From Bilophila sp964369665 (GTDB taxonomy: Bacteria > Desulfobacterota > Desulfovibrionia > Desulfovibrionales > Desulfovibrionaceae): a stretch of DNA of 64,000 nucleotides. The notes below the pieces were generated by a model. That model was not told the DNA's origin and made no database searches. It saw only the letters and a list, made by a program, of their open reading frames with translations. The first letter of the stretch is position 1. Each line of letters begins with the position of its first letter. The DNA lies in NCBI GenBank assembly GCA_964369665.1, contig CAYJFS010000002.1, positions 371,132-435,131 on the forward strand. Direction: 5' to 3'. This document shows positions 9,181-18,424 of this stretch, one piece after another. The position numbers were made by a program, and so were the translations under genes.

Positions 9181-10565
9181 CTATAGAAGATATTCTCTCT
9201 ATCACAGGTGGTAAACTTATTCCAGCAAAGGATAATAAGATATTTCCTATATCTGGAGTTAGTATAGACAGCAGAAGCATAGAAAAAGATGTATTATTTG
9301 TATGTATTGTAGGAAATACTGTTGATAGTCATGCTTTTGTAGAGCAGGCTGTTCAGAATGGAGCTACAGCAGTTTTGGCAGAGAGGAATCCATGTATAGG
9401 CGAAATTCTTGTTCCCATAATTCTTGTGAAAAATACAGTAGAGAGTCTTTGTTTAATAGCTCAAAAAATGCGTGAACAAACACATGCTAAAGTTATAGGT
9501 ATAACTGGTTCAGCAGGAAAAACAACAGTAAAAGAATTTATTGCCCAATTACTAAGTACAGAGTTATGTGTAGCTAAAAACTATTTAAATTATAATACAC
9601 AAATAGGTATGTCAGTATCAATGCTTCAAGCAGAAGGAAATGAAAAAGTTTGGGTAATGGAAGTTGGTATAAGTAAAACAGATGATATGGCAGAGCTTGG
9701 TTCTATTTTAAAGCCAGATATAGCACTTATTTTAAATGTAGGCTCTGCACATGTAGAAGGTCTTGGGGAAAAAGGTGTTGCATATCATAAAGCTTCTCTA
9801 TTGAATTATTTAAAAAAAGACGGAGTAGCCTTTATTAGTGGAGATTATCCAGAGCTTGTACATGAAGCACAAAAAATAGTTTCAGAGCCTTATTTTTTTT
9901 CAACAAAGAATGAAAATGTTCCCTATTATGGTCAGTATATTGGGGTATCAGACTTAGGAAAAAGTATATATAGACTGCGGCTTGATGGTGAATTTTTGGA
10001 TGTAGAAACACCTTTTTTGGGTAGTTTGGGTACAGAAAGTGTTATTGCTTCAGCTGCTGTTGCACATGTGTTCGGTATATCAAAAGAACATATTGTAAAT
10101 ACATTTAGTAGAATTACATTACCTAGGCAAAGGTTTAACTGTTCCCAAATAGGCGACTGGGTATGTATTGACGATAGTTATAATGCAAATCCACTTTCTA
10201 TGAAAAAAACAATATTAACAGCTTTTGAAGTATCAAAGGAAAAAGAACCTCTTATATATGTACTGGGAGAGATGCTTGAACTTGGAGATCAGTCTGAAAA
10301 AGAGCATGAAGAATTAGGGTATGTTCTTGCTGGAACAAGTGCAAAAATTATTTTTTGGAAAGGTGAGCAGCTAGATGCAGTGAAAATTGGTTTAAAGCGA
10401 GGACGTTTTGCAGGTGTTGTACAGAAAATTTCAACAAATAAAGAGTTTAGAGAAAGTATCCAGTCATATAACATGAATAAAGGCGTAATCGTATTCAAAG
10501 GTTCTCGTTCAAATAAAATGGAATTACTTGTAGATACATTTACAAGATGGGTAGGGGCACATTAA
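9171..10565 (+). CDS. murF: UDP-MurNAc-tripeptide:D-Ala-D-Ala ligase
   Basis: Adds D-Ala-D-Ala to complete the UDP-MurNAc-pentapeptide in the cytosol. It has the Mur ligase N-terminal domain ('SGVSIDSRSIEKDVLFVCI'), the P-loop 'GITGSAGKTTVKEF', 'MEVGISKTDDMAEL', the C-terminal 'DDSYNANPLSMKKTI' and 'VLGEMLELGDQSEKEH'. These blocks are characteristic of MurF rather than MurE or MurD. Length of 464 residues is normal. It overlaps the end of murE by 10 bp and its stop overlaps the mraY start by one base, implying translational coupling. Confidence 0.95.
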   Translation: MHVTIEDILSITGGKLIPAKDNKIFPISGVSIDSRSIEKDVLFVCIVGNTVDSHAFVEQAVQNGATAVLAERNPCIGEILVPIILVKNTVESLCLIAQKMREQTHAKVIGITGSAGKTTVKEFIAQLLSTELCVAKNYLNYNTQIGMSVSMLQAEGNEKVWVMEVGISKTDDMAELGSILKPDIALILNVGSAHVEGLGEKGVAYHKASLLNYLKKDGVAFISGDYPELVHEAQKIVSEPYFFSTKNENVPYYGQYIGVSDLGKSIYRLRLDGEFLDVETPFLGSLGTESVIASAAVAHVFGISKEHIVNTFSRITLPRQRFNCSQIGDWVCIDDSYNANPLSMKKTILTAFEVSKEKEPLIYVLGEMLELGDQSEKEHEELGYVLAGTSAKIIFWKGEQLDAVKIGLKRGRFAGVVQKISTNKEFRESIQSYNMNKGVIVFKGSRSNKMELLVDTFTRWVGAH

Positions 10566-11641
10566 TGCTATATAATCTTTTATATCCTCTTAGTACAGAA
10601 TATGGTGTCTTTAATGTTTTTAAGTATATTACATTTAGATCTGTTTGGGCTTTAGTTACAGCTCTTATGATTAGTATACTTTGTGGTCCATATTTTATTC
10701 AGTGGTTACAGAAAATAAAAGTTAAACAACAAATTTATGAGGAAGTTAAGGCACATCAGTCAAAGGTAGGGACACCTACCATGGGTGGACTTCTTATTTG
10801 TTTTAGCACTGTATTAAGTACAGTTTTTTGGGGTGATTTAACAAATATATATCTATGGTTAACGATTATTGTTTTTTTAGGTTTTTCTTTTATAGGCTTT
10901 CTTGATGACTACATCAAAATACTTAGGCAGCATAATAAAGGACTTTCAGCAAAGCAAAAATTTGTATTGCAAGTTATTATTGCTGGTATTGCCATGTTGT
11001 TTTTAGTCTCTGAGCCTGCATGTTCTACAAAATTAGCCTTTCCTTTTTTTAAGTCTTTAGCTCCAGATTTTGGATATTTTTATGTTCCTTTTGCGATTTT
11101 AGTTATGGTTGGAGCTTCAAATGCCGTAAACCTTACGGATGGATTAGATGGTTTAGCTATAGCACCTGTTATTGTTTCTGTATTTGTATTATCAGTATAT
11201 ATTTATGTAACAGGAAATGCTAAGTTTTCTCAATATTTACAAGTGGGTTATATCCCTGGTGTTGGTGAGGTTGCTGTTTTTTGTGGGGGTATTATTGGTG
11301 CAGGTCTTGGTTTTTTATGGTTTAATGCATACCCTGCCCAAATGTTTATGGGTGATGTTGGATCACTTGGCCTTGGAGGCGTATTAGGTTTCTTAGCTGT
11401 GTTATGTAAGCAAGAACTCCTTCTGCTTATTGTTGGTGGACTTTTTGTTTTAGAGACACTCTCAGTTATTGTCCAAATAGGTTTTTTTAAGTGGTCAGGT
11501 GGTAAACGTTTTTTTCGTATGGCACCACTACACCACCACTATGAGTTAAAAGGTATTCCAGAATCAAAAATCATTATTCGTTTTTGGATTATGTCTGTGA
11601 TGTTTGGTGTAATGGCACTTTCAGCACTTAAACTTCGTTAA
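10565..11641 (+). CDS. mraY: Phospho-MurNAc-pentapeptide transferase (lipid I synthase)
   Basis: Multipass membrane enzyme transferring phospho-MurNAc-pentapeptide to undecaprenyl phosphate. Family signatures: 'HQSKVGTPTMGG', the catalytic DD in 'GFLDDYIKI', 'NLTDGLDGLA', 'GDVGSLGLGG' and the HHH motif 'APLHHHYEL'. About ten membrane segments are evident. Length is 358 residues (E. coli 360). The start used is the ATG in TAATG shared with the murF stop, with GGGG 6 bp upstream. The in-frame ATG at 10547 would add six residues inside murF and is less likely. Confidence 0.95.
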   Translation: MLYNLLYPLSTEYGVFNVFKYITFRSVWALVTALMISILCGPYFIQWLQKIKVKQQIYEEVKAHQSKVGTPTMGGLLICFSTVLSTVFWGDLTNIYLWLTIIVFLGFSFIGFLDDYIKILRQHNKGLSAKQKFVLQVIIAGIAMLFLVSEPACSTKLAFPFFKSLAPDFGYFYVPFAILVMVGASNAVNLTDGLDGLAIAPVIVSVFVLSVYIYVTGNAKFSQYLQVGYIPGVGEVAVFCGGIIGAGLGFLWFNAYPAQMFMGDVGSLGLGGVLGFLAVLCKQELLLLIVGGLFVLETLSVIVQIGFFKWSGGKRFFRMAPLHHHYELKGIPESKIIIRFWIMSVMFGVMALSALKLR

Positions 11642-11653
11642 GTTTGGTAAAGT

Positions 11654-12973
11654 ATGTTAGCAGTTTTAAAAGAGCAAAATCATAAGCTATCTATTAAGGA
11701 TATACCATGGTCATCTACACGTGTAGCTGTTGTTGGAGCTGCGCGATCAGGCATAGCAGCAACAAAACTTTTAAAAGCTCTTGGTGCTAAGGTACGTGTC
11801 ATAGATAGATCGTTGAGTCATATTCCTCGTGATTTTGTAGTGTGGTCAAAAAAAGCTGGATGTAATCTTGTCATTGGTAAACATTGTTTAGACCAGTTTG
11901 ATGGAATAGATGTAGTTATACCCAGCCCTGGAGTATGTATTTCTAATATTCAGCCATTTTTTTCAGGATCAGTCAGTGTTTTTTCCGAAACAGAACTTGC
12001 TTGGTACCAGTTAACAAGTGAAAAAGTTATCGCAATAACTGGGACAAGTGGTAAGACAACTACAGCAAGTTTATGTGGTTCAATGTTTAATGAACAAGGT
12101 ATATCTTGTTTTGTTGGTGGCAATATAGGTGTGCCCCTTTCTGAGTATGTTTTGGGTGACACAAAAGTAGAGATAGTGGTTTTAGAGTTATCAAGTTTTC
12201 AACTTCAGACATGTATAGATTTTCGTCCAGAAGTAGCTGTGTTACTTAATATTAGCCCTAATCATTTAGACTATCATAGTCATATAGAAGAATATATTTC
12301 TGCAAAGATGCAAATTTGTAAAAAGCAGCATAGTACAGATTATATTGTTATAAAAGAAAATTTAGACAAGCTTCTTACAGAGCATGGTATAAAGTCAAAA
12401 AAGCTTTTATACCAAGATACTGGTATGTTTTTAACAACACAACTTGTTGGTTCTCATAATCGTGAAAATGCTGAAGCAGCTTGGACGGCTTGTAAAGAAT
12501 TTGGTGTTAGTGTTAATGCTGCTAAAAGAGCTGTAGAAAAATTTCATCCATTAGGACATAGGCTTGAGCCTGTAAAAGATTTACATGGAGTGAGCTATAT
12601 CAATGACTCAAAATGTTCAACTGTTGAAGCTCTATTAGCAGCTTTATCTTCTTTTGAACAACCTATTTTACTTTTAGCTGGTGGTATTTTTAAAGGTGGA
12701 GACTTAGTAAGTTTACGTCCTAGTATACTAAAAAAAGTTCGTGCAGTAGGGTTATTTGGAGATAGCCGTGAAGTCTTTGAGGATGCATGGAGTGATCTTG
12801 TTCTAATGCATTGGGAAAAAACACTAGAGGAAGCTGTTAAATTTATTTTTCGCATTGCTTGTCCAGGAGATGTTGTCTTGCTTGCTCCAGCTACATCAAG
12901 CTTTGATCAGTATCTCAACTATAAAGAACGAGGCAATGATTTTAAGAGAATTGTACATGAGGTTCTTATATGA
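11654..12973 (+). CDS. murD: UDP-MurNAc-L-alanine:D-glutamate ligase
   Basis: ATP-dependent addition of D-Glu to UDP-MurNAc-L-Ala. Landmarks: the Rossmann-like start 'VAVVGAARSGIAATKLL', the P-loop 'ITGTSGKTTTAS', 'LELSSFQLQ', 'ISPNHLDYH', and the C-terminal 'INDSKCSTVEALLAAL' and 'LLLAGGIFKGGD'. The ending 'LLAPATSSFDQYLNYKERGNDFKRIV' is typical of MurD. Length of 439 residues is normal. It lies 12 bp after mraY and overlaps ftsW by 4 bp (ATGA), which suggests translational coupling. Confidence 0.95.
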   Translation: MLAVLKEQNHKLSIKDIPWSSTRVAVVGAARSGIAATKLLKALGAKVRVIDRSLSHIPRDFVVWSKKAGCNLVIGKHCLDQFDGIDVVIPSPGVCISNIQPFFSGSVSVFSETELAWYQLTSEKVIAITGTSGKTTTASLCGSMFNEQGISCFVGGNIGVPLSEYVLGDTKVEIVVLELSSFQLQTCIDFRPEVAVLLNISPNHLDYHSHIEEYISAKMQICKKQHSTDYIVIKENLDKLLTEHGIKSKKLLYQDTGMFLTTQLVGSHNRENAEAAWTACKEFGVSVNAAKRAVEKFHPLGHRLEPVKDLHGVSYINDSKCSTVEALLAALSSFEQPILLLAGGIFKGGDLVSLRPSILKKVRAVGLFGDSREVFEDAWSDLVLMHWEKTLEEAVKFIFRIACPGDVVLLAPATSSFDQYLNYKERGNDFKRIVHEVLI

Positions 12974-14112
12974 AAAATAAAAAGTATTATAATCAAGATG
13001 TACAAGTATCTTCTAAGAATTCTATTTATAAAGGTTCATATGATTGGTGGTTGTTAGCTGTTGTTATTATCCTTTTATGTATAGGTTTACTAATGGTTTT
13101 GTCTTCTAGTAGTATCGTTGCTGAAAAGCTTACAGGTGATAAATACTATTTTTTTAAAAGACAAATTATTTTTATGAGTATTGGCTTTGTAGCATTATGG
13201 ATTACAGCAGTATTACCAAGATCAATTATTTATAAATTACAGTATCCATTTTTATTTACTGTCATACTTTTTTTATTAGTAACACTTACACCTTTAGGAG
13301 CAAAGGTTAATGGTGCAAGACGCTGGATCTCTTTTGGTTTGTTCTCTATACAACCACTTGAATTTGCAAAGATAGCTTTAGCTTTATATCTTGCATACTT
13401 TATGAGCACTAAACAAGAGCTGATCAAAACATTTAGTAAGGGTGTTATACCTCCATTTGCAGTAACGCTTGTTTTGAGTTTAATGCTTCTTGTTCAGCCT
13501 GACTTTGGTGGTGCAGCAATACTTGTTATGATTTTGTTTTTTATGTGTTTTGTTGGTGGAACACAATTTATTTATCTATTTTTATCTATAGGCATGTTTT
13601 TTTCTACTGCAACAGCGCTTGTACTACATTCCCCATATAGAGCACGTAGATTAGCAGCATTTCTTAATCCTTTTCAGGATGCACAAAATACAGGTTATCA
13701 ATTGGTTCAGTCTTTATATGCTCTTGGTTCTGGAGGTTTTTGGGGAACAGGTATGGGTGGTAGTAATCAAAAGATGTTTTATTTACCAGAGGCACATAAT
13801 GACTTTATCATGTCTGTATTAGGTGAAGAGCTAGGATTTTTTGGTATGACTATAGTTATGTTTCTCCTGTTTATAATTTTTTTTAGAAGTTATAAAATTA
13901 TTGTTGCACAACAAGACTTAAGAGATCGGCTTTCAGCTTTTGGGGTAGCACTGGTCATTATTTTAGGTTCTGTCTTAAATTTAGCTGTTATTATGGGTAT
14001 GGCTCCACCTAAAGGTGTGGCAATGCCATTTTTAAGTTATGGTGGAAGTAGCTTACTAGCTACAATGATTTGTATTGGTTTACTTTTAAATTTTTCTCGA
14101 GCTATTAGGTAG
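12970..14112 (+). CDS. ftsW: Septal glycosyltransferase FtsW (SEDS family)
   Basis: A polytopic membrane protein of about 10 segments that polymerises septal peptidoglycan from lipid II together with FtsI. SEDS signatures: 'LMVLSSSS' near the first membrane segment, 'GARRWISFGLFSIQPLEFAKIALALYLA' (about 115-140), 'QPDFGGAAIL', 'PEAHNDFIMSVLGEELGF' and the end motif 'PPKGVAMPFLSYGGSSLL'. Length 380. Position between murD and murG supports FtsW over RodA. It overlaps the murD stop by 4 bp and ends 3 bp before murG. Confidence 0.94.
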   Translation: MKNKKYYNQDVQVSSKNSIYKGSYDWWLLAVVIILLCIGLLMVLSSSSIVAEKLTGDKYYFFKRQIIFMSIGFVALWITAVLPRSIIYKLQYPFLFTVILFLLVTLTPLGAKVNGARRWISFGLFSIQPLEFAKIALALYLAYFMSTKQELIKTFSKGVIPPFAVTLVLSLMLLVQPDFGGAAILVMILFFMCFVGGTQFIYLFLSIGMFFSTATALVLHSPYRARRLAAFLNPFQDAQNTGYQLVQSLYALGSGGFWGTGMGGSNQKMFYLPEAHNDFIMSVLGEELGFFGMTIVMFLLFIIFFRSYKIIVAQQDLRDRLSAFGVALVIILGSVLNLAVIMGMAPPKGVAMPFLSYGGSSLLATMICIGLLLNFSRAIR

Positions 14113-14115
14113 TAT

Positions 14116-15210
14116 ATGAAGTATAGTATAGTTATTACAACAGGGGGTACTGGTGGCCATGTATATCCAGCACTTGCTGTTGCTGAAAAGCTTCGTGATC
14201 AAGCAGAGATACTTTTTATTGGTTCACAACATGGACCAGAAGTTCATATGGTTCAGAGGGAAGATATTCCTTTTTATGGTCTATCTGTAAAAGGTGTTTT
14301 AGGTAAAGGATGGAAATCTTTTTTTTCTCTTTGTAAAATGGGACAAGGTATTCTTGAAGCACAAAAGATTTTGCAAGAATTTAAACCTAATGTTGTTGTT
14401 GGTTTTGGATCATATGCTTCATTTGCACCACTTATTGCTGCTAAATTAAAAGGTATACCAATTATTATTCATGAACAGAATGCATTTCCTGGCTTGGCAA
14501 ATCGTTTTTTAGCTCGCTTTGCAAATAAAATTCTTTTGTCTATGCCAGATAAAGGAAGTTTTTTTCCAAAAAATAAATCTGTGTATACAGGTAATCCTGT
14601 ACGTGAAAGAGTTATTAGTCTTAGAAAAAATATAGATTCTCAGAAAAAAGTATCTACAAAAAATTTATTAGTTATGGGTGGAAGTTTAGGTGCCCGTACT
14701 GTTAATACAGTTATTATAAATGGATTAAAAGAATTATTTGAAAATGGTATAGAGATACAGCATCAAACAGGGTTTAAAGATTGGGATAGAACAGCAGCAA
14801 GTTATGCTTTACATGAAAAACGTTCATATCAAGTAATGCCTTTTATCGAAGATATAGCAAAGGCCTATAGTTGGGCTGACCTTGTTGTTTGTCGAGCTGG
14901 AGCATCTTCTATTGCTGAACTTATAGCAATAGGTAAACCTTCTATTTTAATACCTTTTCCTCATGCTACTCATAACCATCAAGCACATAATGCACAGTTT
15001 TTAGTGAATGAAGGTGCTGCATTAGTTATACATGAGAAAGATATTTGGACTACAGATGTGGTTAAGGTTATTATAGATTTATTTAAAGATCGCAATAGGA
15101 TAGAAGAAATATCAAGAGCTGCATATAACTGTGGTGATAATAGTGCAGCAACACTTGTAGCTAAAGAGATTATAGACCTCTTGTCTACAAAGGAATATAA
15201 TGAAGTATAA
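14116..15210 (+). CDS. murG: Lipid II synthase (UDP-GlcNAc:lipid I GlcNAc transferase)
   Basis: Adds GlcNAc to lipid I on the cytoplasmic face of the inner membrane. Two glycosyltransferase Rossmann domains show 'TTGGTGGHVYPALAVAE' at the N-terminus, 'GFGSYASFAPLIAA', 'IHEQNAFPGLANR', 'GNPVRERV', 'VMGGSLGAR' and the donor-binding block 'VCRAGASSIAELIAIGKPSILIPFPHATHNHQ'. Length of 364 residues is normal. It starts 3 bp after ftsW and overlaps murC by 11 bp. Confidence 0.95.
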   Translation: MKYSIVITTGGTGGHVYPALAVAEKLRDQAEILFIGSQHGPEVHMVQREDIPFYGLSVKGVLGKGWKSFFSLCKMGQGILEAQKILQEFKPNVVVGFGSYASFAPLIAAKLKGIPIIIHEQNAFPGLANRFLARFANKILLSMPDKGSFFPKNKSVYTGNPVRERVISLRKNIDSQKKVSTKNLLVMGGSLGARTVNTVIINGLKELFENGIEIQHQTGFKDWDRTAASYALHEKRSYQVMPFIEDIAKAYSWADLVVCRAGASSIAELIAIGKPSILIPFPHATHNHQAHNAQFLVNEGAALVIHEKDIWTTDVVKVIIDLFKDRNRIEEISRAAYNCGDNSAATLVAKEIIDLLSTKEYNEV

Positions 15211-16570
15211 GATAAAGCGTATACATATGATAGGTATTGGTGGATCTGGGATGAGTGGAATAGCTGAAGTTCTACTCAACACAGGTTATGACGTTTCTGG
15301 TTCTGATATAGCTGATTCACAGACTATTGAACGGTTGCGTCAGTTAGGGGCAACCGTTTATATTGGACATAATGCATCACATATTAAAGATGTTAGTGTG
15401 GTGGTGAAGTCAGGTGCTGTTAGTGATGATAATCCAGAAGTATGTATAGCTCGAGATTATGCAATACCTGTAATTCCACGTGCTGAAATGTTAGCAGAGC
15501 TTATGCGATTGCGTCAGGGTATTGCTATTGCTGGAACACATGGTAAGACAACAACAACTTCTTTAGTAGCGACAATTTTTGATACAGCAGGTCTTGATCC
15601 AACTGTTATTATTGGTGGTTTGTTGAATGCTTATGGATCAAATGCTCGTCTTGGAAAAGGTAAACATCTTGTAGCAGAAGCAGATGAGTCAGATGGTTCA
15701 TTTCTTTGCTTGCTTCCAATTATTAATGTTGTGACCAATATAGATATTGATCATGTGGATTATTATAAAGATATAGAATGTATAGAACAGGCATTTATAC
15801 GTTTTATGAATAATGTTCCTTTTTATGGAGTAAATATTGTCTGTGGAGATGATCATGGTGTTCAAAGAGTTCTACCTTCAGTCAACAGGCAAGTTAAGAC
15901 ATATGGTTTTGATCCTAGTAATGCCATTTATGCAGAAATTATTGAGTGTAGCCATATAAATCAATTTCGTGTTTATGTAGAAAGTGAGTTGTTGGGTGAA
16001 ATTACTCTTGCTCAGCCAGGGGAACATAATATTCTTAATGCATTAGCTGCTATAGGTGTGGCTTTAGAGTTAGGGATTTCTGTTTCTTCTTGTATAGAAG
16101 GACTAGCAAGTTTTAAAGGTGTTAAAAGAAGGTTTGAATATAAAGGAGAAAAAGAAGGTGTTACTATTATTGATGACTATGGTCATCATCCAGTAGAAAT
16201 TAAAGCTACATTAGAAACAGCACGAAAAGTTTTTCCTGATCGCCGTATTGTTGTTGCTTTTCAACCTCATCGGTTTACTAGAACTCAAGCATTGTTTGGT
16301 GAATTTTGTCAGGTTTTATCGACAGTTGATAAGTTACTACTTACAGAAATTTATCCTGCTTCAGAGAAGCCTATTCCAGGTATCAATAGTCAGAACCTTG
16401 GACAAGGCATACAACAAGTTTCTTCCACAGACATTACCTGTTATCCTGATGTAGAAGCTGTTTTGGAAGCCCTACCAAATGTATTAAATACAGGTGACGT
16501 TCTGATTACTTTAGGTGCAGGTAATATAACAACTATTGGTTCTAGGCTTTTAACATGTAACCCTAAATAA
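15200..16570 (+). CDS. murC: UDP-MurNAc:L-alanine ligase
   Basis: First amino-acid ligase of the peptidoglycan stem. Features: 'IHMIGIGGSGMSGIAEVLL' (UDP-sugar binding), 'VVKSGAVSDDNPEV', the P-loop 'GTHGKTTTTSL', 'EADESDGSFL', 'NIDIDHVDYY' and the C-terminal 'DDYGHHPVEIKATL' with 'FQPHRFTRTQALF'. Length 456. AGGAA lies a few bases before the ATG, which sits inside the end of murG. It is followed 11 bp later by murB. Confidence 0.95.
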   Translation: MKYKIKRIHMIGIGGSGMSGIAEVLLNTGYDVSGSDIADSQTIERLRQLGATVYIGHNASHIKDVSVVVKSGAVSDDNPEVCIARDYAIPVIPRAEMLAELMRLRQGIAIAGTHGKTTTTSLVATIFDTAGLDPTVIIGGLLNAYGSNARLGKGKHLVAEADESDGSFLCLLPIINVVTNIDIDHVDYYKDIECIEQAFIRFMNNVPFYGVNIVCGDDHGVQRVLPSVNRQVKTYGFDPSNAIYAEIIECSHINQFRVYVESELLGEITLAQPGEHNILNALAAIGVALELGISVSSCIEGLASFKGVKRRFEYKGEKEGVTIIDDYGHHPVEIKATLETARKVFPDRRIVVAFQPHRFTRTQALFGEFCQVLSTVDKLLLTEIYPASEKPIPGINSQNLGQGIQQVSSTDITCYPDVEAVLEALPNVLNTGDVLITLGAGNITTIGSRLLTCNPK

Positions 16571-16581
16571 GGTATATTTGT

Positions 16582-17472
16582 ATGTTACAAATTACTTCAT
16601 CACCTAAATTATCAGAGCTTACAACATTAGGTATTGGTGGAACATCAATAGCGCTTATTGATGTTTATGAAGAGCATGATCTTGATCATATACCAGGGCA
16701 AATTCAACGTTTGGGTGGTAAGAGTTATCTTCTTGGTGGAGGTAGCAATATTCTTGCTGCAGATACAGAGTTACCTTTTGTTCTTATACGTACTAAAATT
16801 CTTAAAGAACCTCAGGTTATACATGTTGATAAAGATGGACAGGTATTTGTAAAGGTTTATGCAGCAATGGGTTTAGCACGGTTTTTAGCATGGTGTTCGA
16901 AACATGGATTATCAGGCATGGAAAGTTTTGCAGGTATTCCTGGGACTGTAGGAGGTGCTATTGCTGGTAATGCTGGCTCATACGGCATGTCAATATGTGA
17001 ATGTATTCATGAAATAGACATTTTTTCTTTTACACATGGTCTTCGTGTACTTAATAAAAATGATATACAATATAGATATAGATGCTTTTCAATCGATGAA
17101 GATTCAGGTAGTTTTGCTATTATATCTGCTATTATTCCTTTACGGCATGATGCCAAAGAACAAATTATTGCAAGAATCAGAAGCAATGTTGCCAAAAAAA
17201 CTTCTACCCAACCTATGCAAGTCAAAAGTGCTGGTTGTATTTTTAAAAATTCTGAGTGTAACTCAGCAGGAAAGCTTTTAGATCAAGCAGGATTTAAAGG
17301 CAAAGGTAGAAATGGCATTAGTTTTTCTCCTTTACATGCTAACTTTTTAGTTAATGATGGTCATGGGAAAAGTTCTGTAGCATTTGAATTACTTCAAGAA
17401 GCAAGGCAAACAGTTAAAGATACTTTTGATATTGATTTACAAACAGAAGTAAGGGTATGGACATGTTCATAA
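16582..17472 (+). CDS. murB: UDP-N-acetylenolpyruvylglucosamine reductase
   Basis: FAD- and NADPH-dependent reduction of UDP-GlcNAc-enolpyruvate to UDP-MurNAc. Visible are the N-terminal 'LTTLGIGGTSIALIDV', the FAD-binding 'LLGGGSNILAAD', 'GIPGTVGGAIAGNAGSYG', 'YRYRCFSID', and the 'SAGCIFKN' loop carrying the catalytic serine position, with a C-terminal Glu in 'LQTEVRVW'. Length of 296 residues matches shorter MurB enzymes. The C-terminus overlaps the beginning of ftsQ. Confidence 0.94.
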   Translation: MLQITSSPKLSELTTLGIGGTSIALIDVYEEHDLDHIPGQIQRLGGKSYLLGGGSNILAADTELPFVLIRTKILKEPQVIHVDKDGQVFVKVYAAMGLARFLAWCSKHGLSGMESFAGIPGTVGGAIAGNAGSYGMSICECIHEIDIFSFTHGLRVLNKNDIQYRYRCFSIDEDSGSFAIISAIIPLRHDAKEQIIARIRSNVAKKTSTQPMQVKSAGCIFKNSECNSAGKLLDQAGFKGKGRNGISFSPLHANFLVNDGHGKSSVAFELLQEARQTVKDTFDIDLQTEVRVWTCS

Positions 17473-18275
17473 CCTCAGTAAATAAAAGACGTATAGGTAA
17501 TACATATGTAAATACATACTATACTAATACAATACGTCCATTTACAAGAATGAAGTATTTTCCTTTTATCTCATGGATATTTTGGTCATGTATAGGTGGT
17601 ATTACATTACTTTTTATCGCAATAAGTTTTTTACAGATGTACCGCTCAATCACAACAAGTAATTTTTTTTCAGTTGAAAGAATTAATATCCATGGAACAA
17701 ATTTTTTTTCAAAGTCTGCTATTCTTAATGAAACAGATTTACATTTAGGGATAAATAGTTTTTCTATAAATATAGGTAAGATAGAAAAAACACTTCTTAG
17801 AAGTCCTTGGGTTGAAAGAGTATCAGTTAAGAGAAGGCTTCCTGGAATAATTGATATTTTTATTACAGAACGTAAACCTATGTTTTGGATTTTAAGAGAT
17901 GGCTTGATGCATTATGTAGATAGTACTGGTCGAATTATTGCTCTTGTCGAGAAAGATAATTTTGTTTCTTTGCCAACAATAGAGATATTCGATAATGGTG
18001 AATTATTATTACCTATTGTTGAAGGTGTACTAAAGACACTTCAGGCAACAAGCCCTATAGAAGTTAATTCAATTTCAGCTATAAAGCTTAGCAAGTCAAG
18101 AGGCATAGAAATTTTTATAGAAGAATATAATACATTATTATGTATAGGTAGCAATGATTGGCAGGGTAATTTGAAGAGGTTATGTGCTGTTTTATCAGAC
18201 TTAGTTCAAAGAGGTGATTTGAAGAAAGTTTCTCAAATCATTACATCAGCAGAGGGTGTTTGTGTTATGCAGTAA
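17463..18275 (+). CDS. ftsQ: Division protein FtsQ / DivIB (POTRA domain)
   Basis: A bitopic membrane protein that recruits FtsL/FtsB and FtsW/FtsI to the septum. After a basic cytoplasmic tail of about 30 residues comes one membrane segment ('WIFWSCIGGITLLFIAISFL'), then a POTRA domain ('FFSVERINIHGTNFFSKSAIL...SPWVERVSVKRRLPGIIDIFITERKPMFWI') and an FtsQ domain. Two ATGs compete: 17457 lies right against AAGGG, while 17463 is 7 bp from it, so 17463 (270 residues) is preferred. Overlaps murB by 10 bp. A gap of about 150 bp separates it from ftsA. Confidence 0.88.
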   Translation: MFITSVNKRRIGNTYVNTYYTNTIRPFTRMKYFPFISWIFWSCIGGITLLFIAISFLQMYRSITTSNFFSVERINIHGTNFFSKSAILNETDLHLGINSFSINIGKIEKTLLRSPWVERVSVKRRLPGIIDIFITERKPMFWILRDGLMHYVDSTGRIIALVEKDNFVSLPTIEIFDNGELLLPIVEGVLKTLQATSPIEVNSISAIKLSKSRGIEIFIEEYNTLLCIGSNDWQGNLKRLCAVLSDLVQRGDLKKVSQIITSAEGVCVMQ

Positions 18276-18424
18276 AAAATGTATTTTTTAAAGTATTTCT
18301 AGACTTTTTTAAGAAAGTATGATGTAGAGGTTTAAGGTTTTATAAAATAGATAGGAAAAGAGTATGGTTGATACTTCTTTATGTATGGAGTGCAAATTGT
18401 TATATAGTATTGAAGGAGAAGGGC

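Noticed and set aside
18368..18424. Longer ftsA from a TTG
   Set aside because: No ribosome site; the ATG at 18425 has a strong one and matches the family N-terminus.
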